Of a DNA stretch of 64,000 bases, positions 1 to 9,069 are shown in pieces (the first letter of the stretch is position 1; each line of letters starts with the position of its first letter). The translations under genes were made by a program, and so were the position numbers. The notes beneath the pieces were generated by a model that saw only the letters and a program-made list of their open reading frames with translations, did not search any database and was not told the origin of the DNA. This DNA comes from Microbacterium mitrae (GTDB lineage Bacteria > Actinomycetota > Actinomycetes > Actinomycetales > Microbacteriaceae), in contig NZ_VRSW01000005.1 of NCBI RefSeq assembly GCF_008017445.1, positions 1 to 64,000 of the forward strand. Reading direction: 5' to 3'.

Positions 1-72
1 GAAGCTAAGCCTCTCAGCGCCGATGGTACTGCAGGGGGGACCCTGTGGGAGAGTAGGACACCGCCGGACTCC
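1..72 (+). rRNA. rrf: 5S ribosomal RNA, 3' end (partial)
   Basis: The window opens inside a 5S rRNA. The stretch containing GCGCCGATGGTACTGC followed by GTGGGAGAGTAGGAC and a final CCGCCGGACT is the conserved 3' half of actinobacterial 5S rRNA. The 5' part lies outside the window, so the upstream rRNA operon is presumably just to the left. A strong terminator follows directly. Confidence 0.95.
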
Positions 73-82
73 TTTTAAAGTC

Positions 83-114
83 AAAATGGCCACCCAACGC
101 TGGGTGGCCATTTT
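83..114 (+). terminator. rRNA operon terminator
   Basis: A perfect 14-bp stem (83-96 pairs with 101-114) closes a four-base loop (ACGC). The stem ends in AAAA on the left and TTTT on the right. It sits 11 bases after the 5S rRNA and ends the rRNA transcript. Confidence 0.93.
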
Positions 115-150
115 GCATTTACACCCACAAATTTGACAGAGGAGATCGCA

Positions 151-2259
151 ATGACAGAAGCGCACGAGCCCCGAGAAGGTGGATCGCGCTCATCTCGCGA
201 CTCCTCGCGTCCGCAGTACCGCGACAATGGCGGCTCTAGCCGTGATCGTCGCCCGCAGCGCGACGGTGACCGCCGCGAAGGCGGCTACCAGCGCCGTGAT
301 GGTGCTGCTCCGCGTCGTGATGGCGACCGTCGTGAGGGCGGCTACCAGGGGAACCGTGAAGGTGGCTACCAGCGTCGCGATGGCGGCGCTCCGCGTCGTG
401 AGGGTGACCGCCGTGAAGGCGGCTACCAGGGTAACCGCGAGGGCGGATACCAGCGTCGCGATGGTGCTGCTCCGCGTCGCGATGGTGACCGTCGTGAGGG
501 CGGCTACCAGGGTAACCGCGACGGTGGTTACCAGCGTCGTGATGGTGCTGCTCCGCGTCGTGATGGTGACAACCGCGAAGGTGGCTACCAGCGTCGCGAT
601 GGTGACAACCGCGAAGGTGGCTACCAGCGTCGCGATGGTGGCGCTCCTCGTCGTGAGGGTGGCTACCAGGGTAACCGTGAAGGTGGCTACCAGCGTCGTG
701 ATGGTGGCGCTCCTCGTCGTGAGGGTGGCTACCAGGGTAACCGTGAAGGTGGCTACCAGCGTCGTGATGGTGGAGCTCCGCGCCGCGATGGTGACAACCG
801 CGATGGTGGTTACCAGCGTCGCGATGGTGGCGCTCCGCGTCGTGATGGCGACCGTCGTGAGGGCGGCTACCAGGGGAACCGCGAGGGTGGTTACCAGCGT
901 CGCGATGGCGGCGCTCCGCGTCGTGAGGGTGACCGCCGTGAAGGCGGCTACCAGGGTAACCGTGAAGGCGGATACCAGCGTCGTGACGGTGCAGCCCCGC
1001 GCCGCGATGGCGACCGCCGACAGGGCGGCTACCAGGGTAACCGCGAAGGCGGATACCAGCGTCGTGATGACCGTGGCGACGATCGCCGTGCTTCGCGTCC
1101 GCCGCAGGACGTGCGTGCCGACCGCCCGCGCGACCCCGAACTTCCCGACGAGATCACCGCGCGTAGCCTGCACGGTTCGGCCCGCAACGAGCTGAAGACG
1201 TTGTCGGCCGAGAACGCCGATGCTGTTGCCCGCCACCTCGCCGCCGCGTCCACGTACATTGATGTCGATCCCGAGCTTGCGCACGCTCACGCCATGGCTG
1301 CGTCGCGTCGCGCCGGTCGTGTTGGCGTCGTCCGCGAAACTGTCGGCATCACGGCCTACGCCACCGGTGACTTTGCACTCGCGCTTCGCGAGTTGCGAAC
1401 CTACCGTCGCATCACCGGCAGCGACGAGCAGATCGCACTGATCGTTGACAGCGAGCGTGGCATCGGCCGCCCCGAGAAGGCTCTCGAGGAAGGACGCGCC
1501 GTCGACCGCTCGAAGCTTGACGCATCGACGCGTGTTGAGCTCGCTATTGCGATGTCGGGTGCCCGTCTTGACCTTGGTCAAACCGAAAGTGCCCTCGCAG
1601 AGCTCGATATTCCAGAGCTCAACCCGGACGTCGCCTACAGCTACAGCGCCGGCCTGTTTGCCGCCCGCGCCGCGGTTCTTGAAGATCTCGGACGCGCTGA
1701 GGAAGCCGCCGAATGGATGCGCCGCGCCGAGGTCGCGGCCGAAGCAACCGCAACCGACGACTCCGACGAACTGATCGTCGTCGACGAGTCAGAAGACGAA
1801 GAGCTGGTTCGCGAGCTTGAAGCGCAGGAGCGCGCCGCGAAGGAAGCCGAGCGCGAGGCCGCGTACGCAGCCGAAGAGGCAATGTTCCTCGAGGCGGAAG
1901 CAGCGCAAGCAGCTGAGCAGGCCGCGCAACAGGGTTCCGCCGTCACCGACGAAGCGGCCTCCGATGATGCTGACTCGATCGACGAAGAGGCCGCGGAGCT
2001 CGCCGAGTCCGGCGACGACGAGGCCTCGGAACCTGCAGACTCCGACGACAACGACGCATCCGCCAATAAGTCGAAGAAGTCGAAGAAGGCCGAGAAGGCC
2101 GACAACCACGACGACAACGACAAGAAGAAGTCGAAGAAGTCGAAGAAGGACAAGGACAAGAAGTCCAAGAAGTCTGACGCAGAAAAGAAGGCGAAGAAGA
2201 AGGCCAAGAAGGCGGCTAAAGCTGCCGAGGTTGCGGCTGTCGAGGCGGCCGAGGACTGA
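151..2259 (+). CDS. Arg/Gly-rich repeat protein with TPR-like core and lysine-rich tail
   Basis: This is a 702-residue protein in three parts. Residues from about 35 to 325 are near-perfect repeats of roughly 20-27 residues built from GNREGGYQRRDGGAPRR and GDRREGGYQ, an RGG/YQ-rich disordered region typical of RNA-binding or condensate-forming proteins. Residues from about 330 to 545 are helical and TPR-like, with alternating small-residue helices. The tail is acidic, then lysine-rich (KKSKKSKK). I chose ATG 151 because GAGGAG lies eight bases upstream; an in-frame TTG at 133 would precede that site. It overlaps the next gene by one base (TGATG). The position right after the rRNA operon fits a role in RNA or ribosome biology, but that is inference. 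The DNA repeats are prone to slippage, so copy number probably varies between strains. I recognise no named family. Confidence 0.88.
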   Translation: MTEAHEPREGGSRSSRDSSRPQYRDNGGSSRDRRPQRDGDRREGGYQRRDGAAPRRDGDRREGGYQGNREGGYQRRDGGAPRREGDRREGGYQGNREGGYQRRDGAAPRRDGDRREGGYQGNRDGGYQRRDGAAPRRDGDNREGGYQRRDGDNREGGYQRRDGGAPRREGGYQGNREGGYQRRDGGAPRREGGYQGNREGGYQRRDGGAPRRDGDNRDGGYQRRDGGAPRRDGDRREGGYQGNREGGYQRRDGGAPRREGDRREGGYQGNREGGYQRRDGAAPRRDGDRRQGGYQGNREGGYQRRDDRGDDRRASRPPQDVRADRPRDPELPDEITARSLHGSARNELKTLSAENADAVARHLAAASTYIDVDPELAHAHAMAASRRAGRVGVVRETVGITAYATGDFALALRELRTYRRITGSDEQIALIVDSERGIGRPEKALEEGRAVDRSKLDASTRVELAIAMSGARLDLGQTESALAELDIPELNPDVAYSYSAGLFAARAAVLEDLGRAEEAAEWMRRAEVAAEATATDDSDELIVVDESEDEELVRELEAQERAAKEAEREAAYAAEEAMFLEAEAAQAAEQAAQQGSAVTDEAASDDADSIDEEAAELAESGDDEASEPADSDDNDASANKSKKSKKAEKADNHDDNDKKKSKKSKKDKDKKSKKSDAEKKAKKKAKKAAKAAEVAAVEAAED
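230..1075 (+). repeat. In-frame tandem repeats encoding GGYQ/RRDG units
   Basis: About 850 bp of imperfect direct repeats lie inside the preceding gene. Units such as GGTGGCTACCAGCGTCG and GGCGGCTACCAGGG recur with periods of 27, 54 or 81 bp, always multiples of three, so the reading frame is kept. Copies differ mostly at third codon positions, which suggests old duplications under protein-level selection as well as recent ones. Confidence 0.9.
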
Positions 2260-3293
2260 TGGGTCTGTTCTCCCGTTCGTCGACGGTCATGCCGTTGGAC
2301 GGCGTTGACACGATTCTCGCCGACCTTGATGGCGTCGTCTATGCTGGCCCCGGCGCGCTACCGCACGCTGTTGAGTCACTCAATCGCGCGCGTCAAACCG
2401 CGCGCCTGGGGTACATCACCAACAATGCGGCGCGCACCGACGCCACGGTTGCCGCGCACCTGACGGAGCTTGGCCTGCAGACCGCTCCCGATGAGGTTGT
2501 CACCAGCCCTCAGGCGGCTGTTCGCCTGTTGCGCACCATCATTGCACCTGGTTCCACCGTGCTCGTGGTGGGCGGCGAAGGCCTCGTCTTCGAACTGGAG
2601 AAGGCCGGGTACGTCGTTACCCGCTCGTCGGCAGACAACCCTGCGGCCGTTGTGCAGGGCTTTGCGCCGAGCGTCGATTGGAACCAACTGGCTGAGGCGG
2701 CATTTGCGCTTGCGTTGCCAGAAGCTGACGGTGGCATCCCGTGGATCGCGACCAACACCGACTGGACGATTCCGCAGGCACGCGGAACCGCGCCGGGCAA
2801 CGGAACCCTCGTCTCGGCTGTGCACACCGCCGTCGGGCGTCTCGCGACGGTCGCTGGCAAGCCGGAGAAACCGATCTTCGACGTTGCGCTTGATCGCTTC
2901 GCCGCGAAGAAGGCGCTGTTCATCGGTGACCGACTCGACACCGATATTGCCGGAGCGCAGCGGGCCGGAATCGAATCTGTGCTCGTGCTCACCGGCATTG
3001 ACCGGCCCAAGCATGTGCTGGCGGCGCCATCACACGCGCACCCGACGTACATCCTGCCGGATCTACGTGGACTGTTTGAGCCGTATCCGGTGACGACGGT
3101 GAAGGGTGACGTTGTGAGCGTGCGCGGTGCGTCAGTGCGCATTGACGGCAACGACGTTCGCATCGTCTCCGAGGGCGATCAGATCGACCTGCTGCGTGCC
3201 GCCTCGCACGCGATCTGGGCGACCGGACGGCAGATCTTCGGATTCCACGTGCCGGAGAAGCTCTACGAAGACCCATTTCTGGTTCGCCGCTAA
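2259..3293 (+). CDS. HAD-superfamily IIA phosphatase
   Basis: A 344-residue hydrolase of the class IIA HAD family (NagD / 4-nitrophenylphosphatase / phosphoglycolate phosphatase type). Motif I, DLDGV, is at residues 22-26 with the two nucleophile/acid aspartates. The cap-side signature ITNNAAR follows at about residue 47. The metal-binding end motif GDRLDTDI is at about residue 222. The last 60 or so residues extend beyond the core fold. The substrate cannot be read from sequence; sugar phosphates or phosphoglycolate are usual in this family. The start overlaps the upstream stop (TGATG), so the two are probably translationally coupled. It heads a run HAD, 55-residue protein, tlyA, nadK, recN. 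Confidence 0.9.
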   Translation: MGLFSRSSTVMPLDGVDTILADLDGVVYAGPGALPHAVESLNRARQTARLGYITNNAARTDATVAAHLTELGLQTAPDEVVTSPQAAVRLLRTIIAPGSTVLVVGGEGLVFELEKAGYVVTRSSADNPAAVVQGFAPSVDWNQLAEAAFALALPEADGGIPWIATNTDWTIPQARGTAPGNGTLVSAVHTAVGRLATVAGKPEKPIFDVALDRFAAKKALFIGDRLDTDIAGAQRAGIESVLVLTGIDRPKHVLAAPSHAHPTYILPDLRGLFEPYPVTTVKGDVVSVRGASVRIDGNDVRIVSEGDQIDLLRAASHAIWATGRQIFGFHVPEKLYEDPFLVRR

Positions 3294-3317
3294 CGGTTAC
3301 AGCCCGCCGGAAACGCG

Positions 3318-3323
3318 TAGTCT
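3318..3323 (+). promoter_or_regulatory. -10 element of a leaderless promoter
   Basis: TAGTCT lies exactly six bases before the GTG start at 3330, so transcription should begin at or next to the start codon. No clear -35 is visible. The same TAnnnT-N6-start layout is seen at several other genes in this window. Confidence 0.6.
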
Positions 3324-3329
3324 GGAGGC

Positions 3330-3497
3330 GTGAGCAACGCGTCTAGTGAGCAGAGTGCGGGTTTTGTCAGCCGTGTGCGTGTGATTGAAGAGCAACCGCT
3401 TGAGTCGCGCGCCGTCGGCTACGCCAGCCTGCACGATGAGCTCGCAAAGCGTCTCGATGCGCCCATCATTCGTCATGCCAGTGAGACCGCGGAATGA
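3330..3497 (+). CDS. Small hypothetical protein (55 aa) upstream of tlyA
   Basis: This short frame starts at GTG 3330 with a leaderless -10 (TAGTCT) six bases upstream. It encodes VSNASSEQSAGFVSRVRVIE and continues to HASETAE before TGA. The stop overlaps the ATG of tlyA (ATGA, 3494-3497), which is the strongest sign that it is translated. The protein is charged, has no membrane segment and no motif I recognise. Because it carries the nearest promoter, it may mainly drive expression of tlyA, nadK and recN. The function is unknown. Confidence 0.7.
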   Translation: MSNASSEQSAGFVSRVRVIEEQPLESRAVGYASLHDELAKRLDAPIIRHASETAE

Positions 3498-4291
3498 CCC
3501 GGCTTGACGCGGCGCTCGCGGATCGCGGGCTGGCTCGATCGCGCACTCACGCTGCCCGACTGATCGCCGATGGGCTCGTGACCGTCAACGGTCGGGGAGT
3601 CGTGAAGGCGTCGCATGCCGTCAGCGACGGCGATCAGCTCGCCGTCGCCGGTGCCGACCACTACGTGAGTCGCGCGGCCCACAAGCTGCTGGCTGCCCTC
3701 GACACTTTTGCGATCGATCCGACCGGTCGCGTCGCCCTTGACATGGGTGCCTCCACCGGCGGCTTCACGCAGGTGCTTCGCGAACGCGGCGCCGCAACCG
3801 TGATGGCCGTTGATGTCGGTCACGACCAGCTTGACCCTCAGATTGCCAGCGACCCCGCCGTTATCGCCGTCGAGGGTTTTAACGTTCGGTACATGACCCC
3901 CGAGAACCTCGCTGGCGTCACGGGCATCACCGAGCGCCCGAGCCTCGTCACGGCCGATCTCTCATTTATCTCGCTCGAGCACGTGCTACCCGCGGTGGCC
4001 GCGACGGCCGCACCCGGCGCCGACATCGTGCTGCTGATCAAGCCCCAGTTCGAGGTTGGCCGCACCGCCGTCAAGGGTGGGCTTGTCACCGACGATGACA
4101 CTCGCGCCGACGCTGTCAGTCGCGTGCTGTGGTCGGCGTGGGATGCTGGCCTCGGGGTTCGCGGCCTGGCGCCGAGCCCCCTCGTCGGAACGCACGGCAA
4201 CTGCGAGTACCTTGTGTATCTTTCTGACGCCAACGGTCAAAACCCGACAGAATACCGAGACCAGATTCAACGAATGACGAGGCGAGCATGA
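3494..4291 (+). CDS. tlyA: TlyA-family rRNA 2'-O-methyltransferase
   Basis: A 265-residue protein with an N-terminal S4 RNA-binding domain (residues 1-60, MTRLDAALADRGLARSRTHA) and a C-terminal FtsJ/RrmJ-like methyltransferase. The SAM-binding loop LDMGASTGGFT is at about residues 80-90. Members of this family methylate 2'-OH of cytidines in 16S and 23S rRNA, and loss gives capreomycin resistance in mycobacteria. Length and domain order match the family. It overlaps the small upstream gene by ATGA and overlaps nadK downstream by four bases (4288-4291). This tlyA-nadK-recN order is common in actinobacteria. Confidence 0.95.
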   Translation: MTRLDAALADRGLARSRTHAARLIADGLVTVNGRGVVKASHAVSDGDQLAVAGADHYVSRAAHKLLAALDTFAIDPTGRVALDMGASTGGFTQVLRERGAATVMAVDVGHDQLDPQIASDPAVIAVEGFNVRYMTPENLAGVTGITERPSLVTADLSFISLEHVLPAVAATAAPGADIVLLIKPQFEVGRTAVKGGLVTDDDTRADAVSRVLWSAWDAGLGVRGLAPSPLVGTHGNCEYLVYLSDANGQNPTEYRDQIQRMTRRA

Positions 4292-5244
4292 GCGAACGCA
4301 ACATCCTCGTTGTCGTGCACGCCCACCGTGACGACACCGTGGCCGCAGCTGAACGCATTTATCGCGCGCTGACGGCGGCGGGCGCGCGCTGCGTTGTAAG
4401 CGCAGACGACCTGCGAGATCTCCGCGAAGTGGCGGGCAACCCCGTCATGCTTGACGACTTCCGGGTGTTGGGTGAGCAGGTTGCCGTCGACGACGTTGAG
4501 CTTGCGATCGTATTGGGTGGCGACGGAACCATCCTGCGGGCTGCAGAGCTGGTGCGGGGCCGCGCGGCGCCGATTCTTGGCATCAACATGGGCCACGTCG
4601 GCTTTCTCGCCGAAAGCGAGCGCGACGACATGGATGAGGCCGTTCGCCGCGTGATTGCAGGCGAGTACACCGTTGAGGAGCGCCTGGCGCTCTCGGTGCG
4701 CGTGAAGAACCGCGCTGGCGAGACGATCTACGAGACGTGGGCGCTGAACGAGGCCACCGTCGAGAAGGCATCGCGTGAACGCATGCTTGAGGTTGTCATT
4801 GAGATTGATGGCCGCCCCCTTTCAAGCTTCGGTTGCGACGGTGTGGTGCTGTCGACCCCGACGGGCTCAACGGCCTACAACTTCTCTGCGGGCGGCCCTG
4901 TTATCTGGCCAACCGTGCAAGCCATCAGCGTGGTTCCGCTTTCTGCGCACGCGCTGTTTGCGCGCCCCCTGGTGATTGATCCGTCATCGTCTGTCGCGAT
5001 CGAGGTGTTGCAGCGCAATCACGGCACCGGAGTGCTGTGGTGCGATGGCCGTCGATCCCACGATTTGCCGCCCGGCGCTCGCGTGATTGTGCGTCGCTCT
5101 GCGCAGCCGGTGCGTCTGGCACGCCTGCACACGGCACTGTTCACCGACCGACTGGTGAACAAGTTTCAGCTTCCGGTCGACGGCTGGCGCGGTGCCGAGC
5201 CGACCACATCGGCGATTCCCACCATCAAGGACGCGCCGGCATGA
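4288..5244 (+). CDS. nadK: NAD kinase
   Basis: A 318-residue NAD kinase that phosphorylates NAD to NADP in the cytoplasm. The GGDGT motif is seen in VLGGDGTILRAAEL (about residues 75-85). The second signature, STPTGSTAYNFSAGGP, is at about residue 190. The length is normal. It overlaps tlyA by ATGA and recN by ATGA (5241-5244), so the three are almost certainly one translationally coupled operon. Confidence 0.97.
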   Translation: MSERNILVVVHAHRDDTVAAAERIYRALTAAGARCVVSADDLRDLREVAGNPVMLDDFRVLGEQVAVDDVELAIVLGGDGTILRAAELVRGRAAPILGINMGHVGFLAESERDDMDEAVRRVIAGEYTVEERLALSVRVKNRAGETIYETWALNEATVEKASRERMLEVVIEIDGRPLSSFGCDGVVLSTPTGSTAYNFSAGGPVIWPTVQAISVVPLSAHALFARPLVIDPSSSVAIEVLQRNHGTGVLWCDGRRSHDLPPGARVIVRRSAQPVRLARLHTALFTDRLVNKFQLPVDGWRGAEPTTSAIPTIKDAPA

Positions 5245-6929
5245 TCGAAGAGATGCGGCTGCGCGATCTCGGGGTCATTGCCGAGGCGACGTTGCCGATG
5301 GGCGCGGGCTTTACCGCGATCACCGGTGAGACCGGCGCGGGCAAGACCATGGTGGTCACCGGACTCGGCCTGCTGCTCGGCCAGCGCGCAGACTTCTCCG
5401 CCGTGCGTGCCGGCGCAACACAAGCCAGCGTTGCCGGCGTGTGGGTGGTTCCATCGACCGGCGCCGTCGCCGATCGCGTCGCCGATGCCGGTGGCGAGCT
5501 GGAGGCCATAGACAGCGCGACGAGCGAACTGTATCTCTCGCGCAGCATCACGGCCGAGGGGCGCAGCCGTGCCAGCGTCGGCGGCGTCAAGGCGCCCGCC
5601 AGCGTGCTGAGCGATCTGGCTGATGAACTCATCGTGGTGCACGGCCAGTCTGATCAGCTGCGATTGCGGTCGGCCAGTGCGCAGCGGGATGCGCTTGACC
5701 GGTTTGGCGGGCAACCGATTGCCCGCGCGCTCGACGCCTACCGCGACGCCTACGCGCGCTTCACCGCGCTCGATGCGCGCATCGCTGAAATTACCGAACA
5801 CCATGATGCCCGCGTGGCCGAGGCCGCGCACCTTCGCGGGGTGCTCGCCGATATTGAGCAGGCAGATCCGCAGCCGGGTGAAGATGAGGAGCTTGCCCAG
5901 CGCGCCGAGCGCCTGGCCAATGCCGAAGATTTGCGTGTGGCCGCCGCCACAGCGCACGAAGCGCTCTCCAGCGAAGAAGACGTGCCCGATGTTTTGGGGC
6001 TCATCAGCGAGGCCCGTCGTGCCCTCGAGCGAGCCCACGATCCGGCGCTAGTGGCGCTGGCGGAACAACTGGCTGAGTTGAGCTATCGGGCCACCGATAT
6101 TGCGCAGGAGTTGTCTGGCTACCTCGCCGATCTTGATGAGGCAGGCCCCCACGAACTCGCGACGGTTGAAGAGCGCCGTGCCGTGCTCGGCTCGCTCGTG
6201 CGTGCGCATGGTTCGCTGGCCGCGGCGATTGACCTGCTCTCAACGGGTTCCGCTCGCCTGGCAGAACTTGATGATGACCCAGACACGCTGGAGCGCCTCA
6301 CCGCCGAGCGCGAGGCGCTGCACACCGAACTTGATGACCGCGCGACAACGCTGACGACGGCGCGCACGAAGGCGGCCGTTCGGTTGGGCGAGGCCGTCAC
6401 GGCGGAGCTGCGCGAACTAGCGCTGCCCGACGCGCGGCTCGAGGTGCAGGTCGCGGCTGGCGCGCCCACCATGAGCGGTCGCGACGAGGTCACACTATTG
6501 CTCGCACCACACCCCGGCGCTCAGCCGCGCCCCGTCGCAAAGAGCGCGTCCGGTGGTGAGCTGAGCCGTGTCATGCTCGCCATCGAGGTGGTGATGAGCG
6601 CGTCAGACCCGGTGCCAACATTCGTCTTCGATGAGGTCGACGCCGGCATCGGCGGCGCCGCCGCGATTGAGGTGGGGCGCCGCCTTGCCCGGCTGGCCGA
6701 ATCGTCTCAGGTCATCGCCGTCACCCACCTCGCTCAGGTTGCCGCCTTTGCCAACAATCACCTGAGCGTGGTGAAACAGAGCGACGGCAGCGTTACCGCA
6801 TCGAGCGTGCGAACCCTCGATGGCGCAGAACGCGAGGCAGAAATGGCGCGCCTGCTCTCCGGCATGGCAGACTCCGACGCTGCCCTCGCCCACGCGCGCG
6901 AACTGCTCGCCCTGCGAAGCACGGTGTAG
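5241..6929 (+). CDS. recN: DNA repair protein RecN
   Basis: A 562-residue SMC-like ATPase for double-strand break repair. The Walker A motif GETGAGKT is at residues 29-36, the coiled-coil arms span about residues 150-350, the ABC signature SASGGELSRV follows, and Walker B is TFVFDEVDAGIGG. I set the start at ATG 5241, which overlaps the nadK stop by ATGA and gives the canonical N-terminus MIEEMRLRDLGVI. Longer in-frame extensions into nadK lack family similarity. It is the last gene of the tlyA-nadK-recN operon. Confidence 0.96.
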   Translation: MIEEMRLRDLGVIAEATLPMGAGFTAITGETGAGKTMVVTGLGLLLGQRADFSAVRAGATQASVAGVWVVPSTGAVADRVADAGGELEAIDSATSELYLSRSITAEGRSRASVGGVKAPASVLSDLADELIVVHGQSDQLRLRSASAQRDALDRFGGQPIARALDAYRDAYARFTALDARIAEITEHHDARVAEAAHLRGVLADIEQADPQPGEDEELAQRAERLANAEDLRVAAATAHEALSSEEDVPDVLGLISEARRALERAHDPALVALAEQLAELSYRATDIAQELSGYLADLDEAGPHELATVEERRAVLGSLVRAHGSLAAAIDLLSTGSARLAELDDDPDTLERLTAEREALHTELDDRATTLTTARTKAAVRLGEAVTAELRELALPDARLEVQVAAGAPTMSGRDEVTLLLAPHPGAQPRPVAKSASGGELSRVMLAIEVVMSASDPVPTFVFDEVDAGIGGAAAIEVGRRLARLAESSQVIAVTHLAQVAAFANNHLSVVKQSDGSVTASSVRTLDGAEREAEMARLLSGMADSDAALAHARELLALRSTV

Positions 6930-6979
6930 GCCAAACCCACCAGCCATCGTCGCCCCATCGAGGAGCACGAAAGAAGAAC

Positions 6980-7771
6980 ATGCATCAAGACGCCCCAGCC
7001 CGCACGCCGCGAACGATTGTCACCTACCTTGCAATCGGCGTCACCGCCGGACTGCTGTCGGGGCTTTTCGGTGTTGGCGGCGGAACCATCATTGTTCCGT
7101 TCTTGGTGATGTTTCTCGCCTTCAATCAACGCTTGGCGGCAGGCACGTCGCTCGCCGCCATCGTGCCGACCGCGACCGTTGGCGTGATCTCGTACGCGAT
7201 GTCTGACTCCGTTGCGTGGGTTCCGGCGCTCATCCTTGCCGCTGGTTCCGTCGTTGGCGCACAAATCGGAACCGCGCTACTGCCCAAAATTTCGCAAACG
7301 GCGCTGCGGTGGGGGTTCGTTGCCTTCATCGTGATTGTGATTGTCAGTCTGTTTGTGGTGGTGCCCTCACGCGATGCGCAACTGCACCTCACCGCCGTGA
7401 CAATCACGGGGCTTGTCTTGCTCGGCCTCATCACCGGCGTTCTTGCCGGCCTCTTGGGCGTTGGCGGCGGCATCATCGTGGTGCCGGTGCTCATGGTCGC
7501 GTTCGGCGCGAGCGACCTTATCGCCAAGGGCACGTCGCTACTGATGATGATTCCGACGGCGATCAGCGGAACCATCGGCAACCTGCGTCGCAACAACGTG
7601 GACATTTTGGGTGGCTTGCTGATTGGCGTTTCGGCGGCTGCTACCACCGCGGGTGGCGCGTGGATTGCCGTGCACATTGACCCACGCCTGGCCAATGCAC
7701 TGTTTGCCGGCTACCTCGTCTTCATCGCCGTGCAGATGGCTATGAAGGCCATCAAGGGGCGGGGCCGATGA
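6980..7771 (+). CDS. TauE/SafE (TSUP) family permease
   Basis: A 263-residue integral membrane protein with about eight hydrophobic segments and the two characteristic internal-repeat motifs: GLLSGLFGVGGGTIIVPFLV near the N-terminus and GVLAGLLGVGGGIIVVPVLM in the second half. This family moves sulfite, sulfonates or related small anions across the membrane; the substrate is unknown here. The stop overlaps the next gene by ATGA (7768-7771). Confidence 0.92.
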   Translation: MHQDAPARTPRTIVTYLAIGVTAGLLSGLFGVGGGTIIVPFLVMFLAFNQRLAAGTSLAAIVPTATVGVISYAMSDSVAWVPALILAAGSVVGAQIGTALLPKISQTALRWGFVAFIVIVIVSLFVVVPSRDAQLHLTAVTITGLVLLGLITGVLAGLLGVGGGIIVVPVLMVAFGASDLIAKGTSLLMMIPTAISGTIGNLRRNNVDILGGLLIGVSAAATTAGGAWIAVHIDPRLANALFAGYLVFIAVQMAMKAIKGRGR

Positions 7772-9069
7772 CCGAGCGTGCGCCGGCGCTGCGCCGTGGT
7801 GCCCGTCGGATCGCGGCCCTTTGGCGCACAGCGCCGAACCCGGTGCGCACGTTCGGCGCAATCGTGGGCCAGCATGGGCTCGCGCTCATGGCGTGGTACC
7901 TCGCCGGTGACGCCGCGCATCGCGCGCTCTTGCAGCTGGCTGGCTTCGTGGGAAGCTACACGACGCTGGGTGGGCTGTTGCTGCTGCCGCTCGCGGTCGG
8001 TGCTCGCCTCGTCGCCTACGTTGCGATGTATCTCACCGTGCGCCCGTCATTGACGACGACGGACCGTCTGGCCAAGCCGGGCGTTCGACCCTTTTTGCAT
8101 GCCGTGGGCGTGGCGATTCTGCCCTTCACTATTTTCTATACCGCGTGGGGAATGCTCGAGAGCGATCAGACGGCGTTCATCCGCATCGCGATGTCGAATG
8201 CGCTTCTGCAGACGGGTTACGGCGTTGATGAGGCGTTCGGTGATCGCGGCGGATTCTTGGCGGTGGGCTGGCTGCCGGTGACGATTCTGCTGGTCGCCTT
8301 TGTGATTCGGTCTGTGCTCGGACGGGTCTCCTCTCGACTTCCCACGGCCGCCGCCATTGTTGGTTCCTACGCCGAGCTGGTGTGGGTGTTCATGTTCTTC
8401 ACCATGGTGGTGCAGTGGCTGGCGCAACTCACGTCGTGGTTCTCGACGCGCGCGGGCGTGGTGTGGCTGGTTGAGATCGGCGACGCCTTGGCGATCAATG
8501 CGCCGCCAGTGGCTGCCGCATGGGAGGGGCTGTTGCAGCTCGTCACCCTCGCGATCACGGCTCTCATTGTTCCGGGTGCGTGGCTGGCAATCGCCGCGGT
8601 CATTTACGGCGCCCGGTTGACGCCGCTGGTGTTGCAGCTTCATCCGCGACACGGCCGAATCGTCGCGCTGTTTCGCCCGTTCGCACGCCGCGTCGAAGAT
8701 CTGTGGGCGGCGGTCTCGGCGATTTGGCGCGGCGGGCCGCTGATTTTTGGCGCGTTCGCGCTGGTCTATGCGCTGTGGGCATCTGCCGAGCGCGGCGTCG
8801 CCCGTGGCACGCTCGCCCTCATCGGTGCCCATGAGCCCGACTTCTGGCAAGCGGTGCTGCCGTTCGCCCTGCTTGCGGTTGCCATGGTGGCAGAGCCGCT
8901 CCGCGTTGCCATTGTCGCGACCGCCTGCGATGCGGTGCTGGCACGCAGTCGCACGCTCCCCGAGCCGCCTACCGCGAAGCCCGTTTCCTCACCCCGTCAG
9001 CTCGAACCGAACGACGGTGTCGTCAAAGGTCATGTCGAACCAGAAGAGCCCCGGGACATCATCCGGTAG
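7768..9069 (+). CDS. Polytopic membrane protein of unknown function
   Basis: A 433-residue protein with roughly eight hydrophobic segments spread from about residue 33 to residue 390 and a charged, proline-containing tail. I do not recognise the family. It is coupled to the upstream permease by ATGA, so the two may work together. The last 81 bases overlap the 3' end of a minus-strand gene (8989-9474). Both frames look real, because the opposite protein has an N-terminal anchor and belongs to a coupled three-gene set. An earlier stop or a sequencing shift near the end here cannot be excluded. Confidence 0.8.
   Translation: MTERAPALRRGARRIAALWRTAPNPVRTFGAIVGQHGLALMAWYLAGDAAHRALLQLAGFVGSYTTLGGLLLLPLAVGARLVAYVAMYLTVRPSLTTTDRLAKPGVRPFLHAVGVAILPFTIFYTAWGMLESDQTAFIRIAMSNALLQTGYGVDEAFGDRGGFLAVGWLPVTILLVAFVIRSVLGRVSSRLPTAAAIVGSYAELVWVFMFFTMVVQWLAQLTSWFSTRAGVVWLVEIGDALAINAPPVAAAWEGLLQLVTLAITALIVPGAWLAIAAVIYGARLTPLVLQLHPRHGRIVALFRPFARRVEDLWAAVSAIWRGGPLIFGAFALVYALWASAERGVARGTLALIGAHEPDFWQAVLPFALLAVAMVAEPLRVAIVATACDAVLARSRTLPEPPTAKPVSSPRQLEPNDGVVKGHVEPEEPRDIIR

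Noticed and set aside
190..1581. Long minus-strand open frame of 463 codons
   Set aside because: It is the shadow of the in-frame repeats of the Arg/Gly-rich protein; its product is low-complexity Thr/Val/Ala repeats without a ribosome site or family features.
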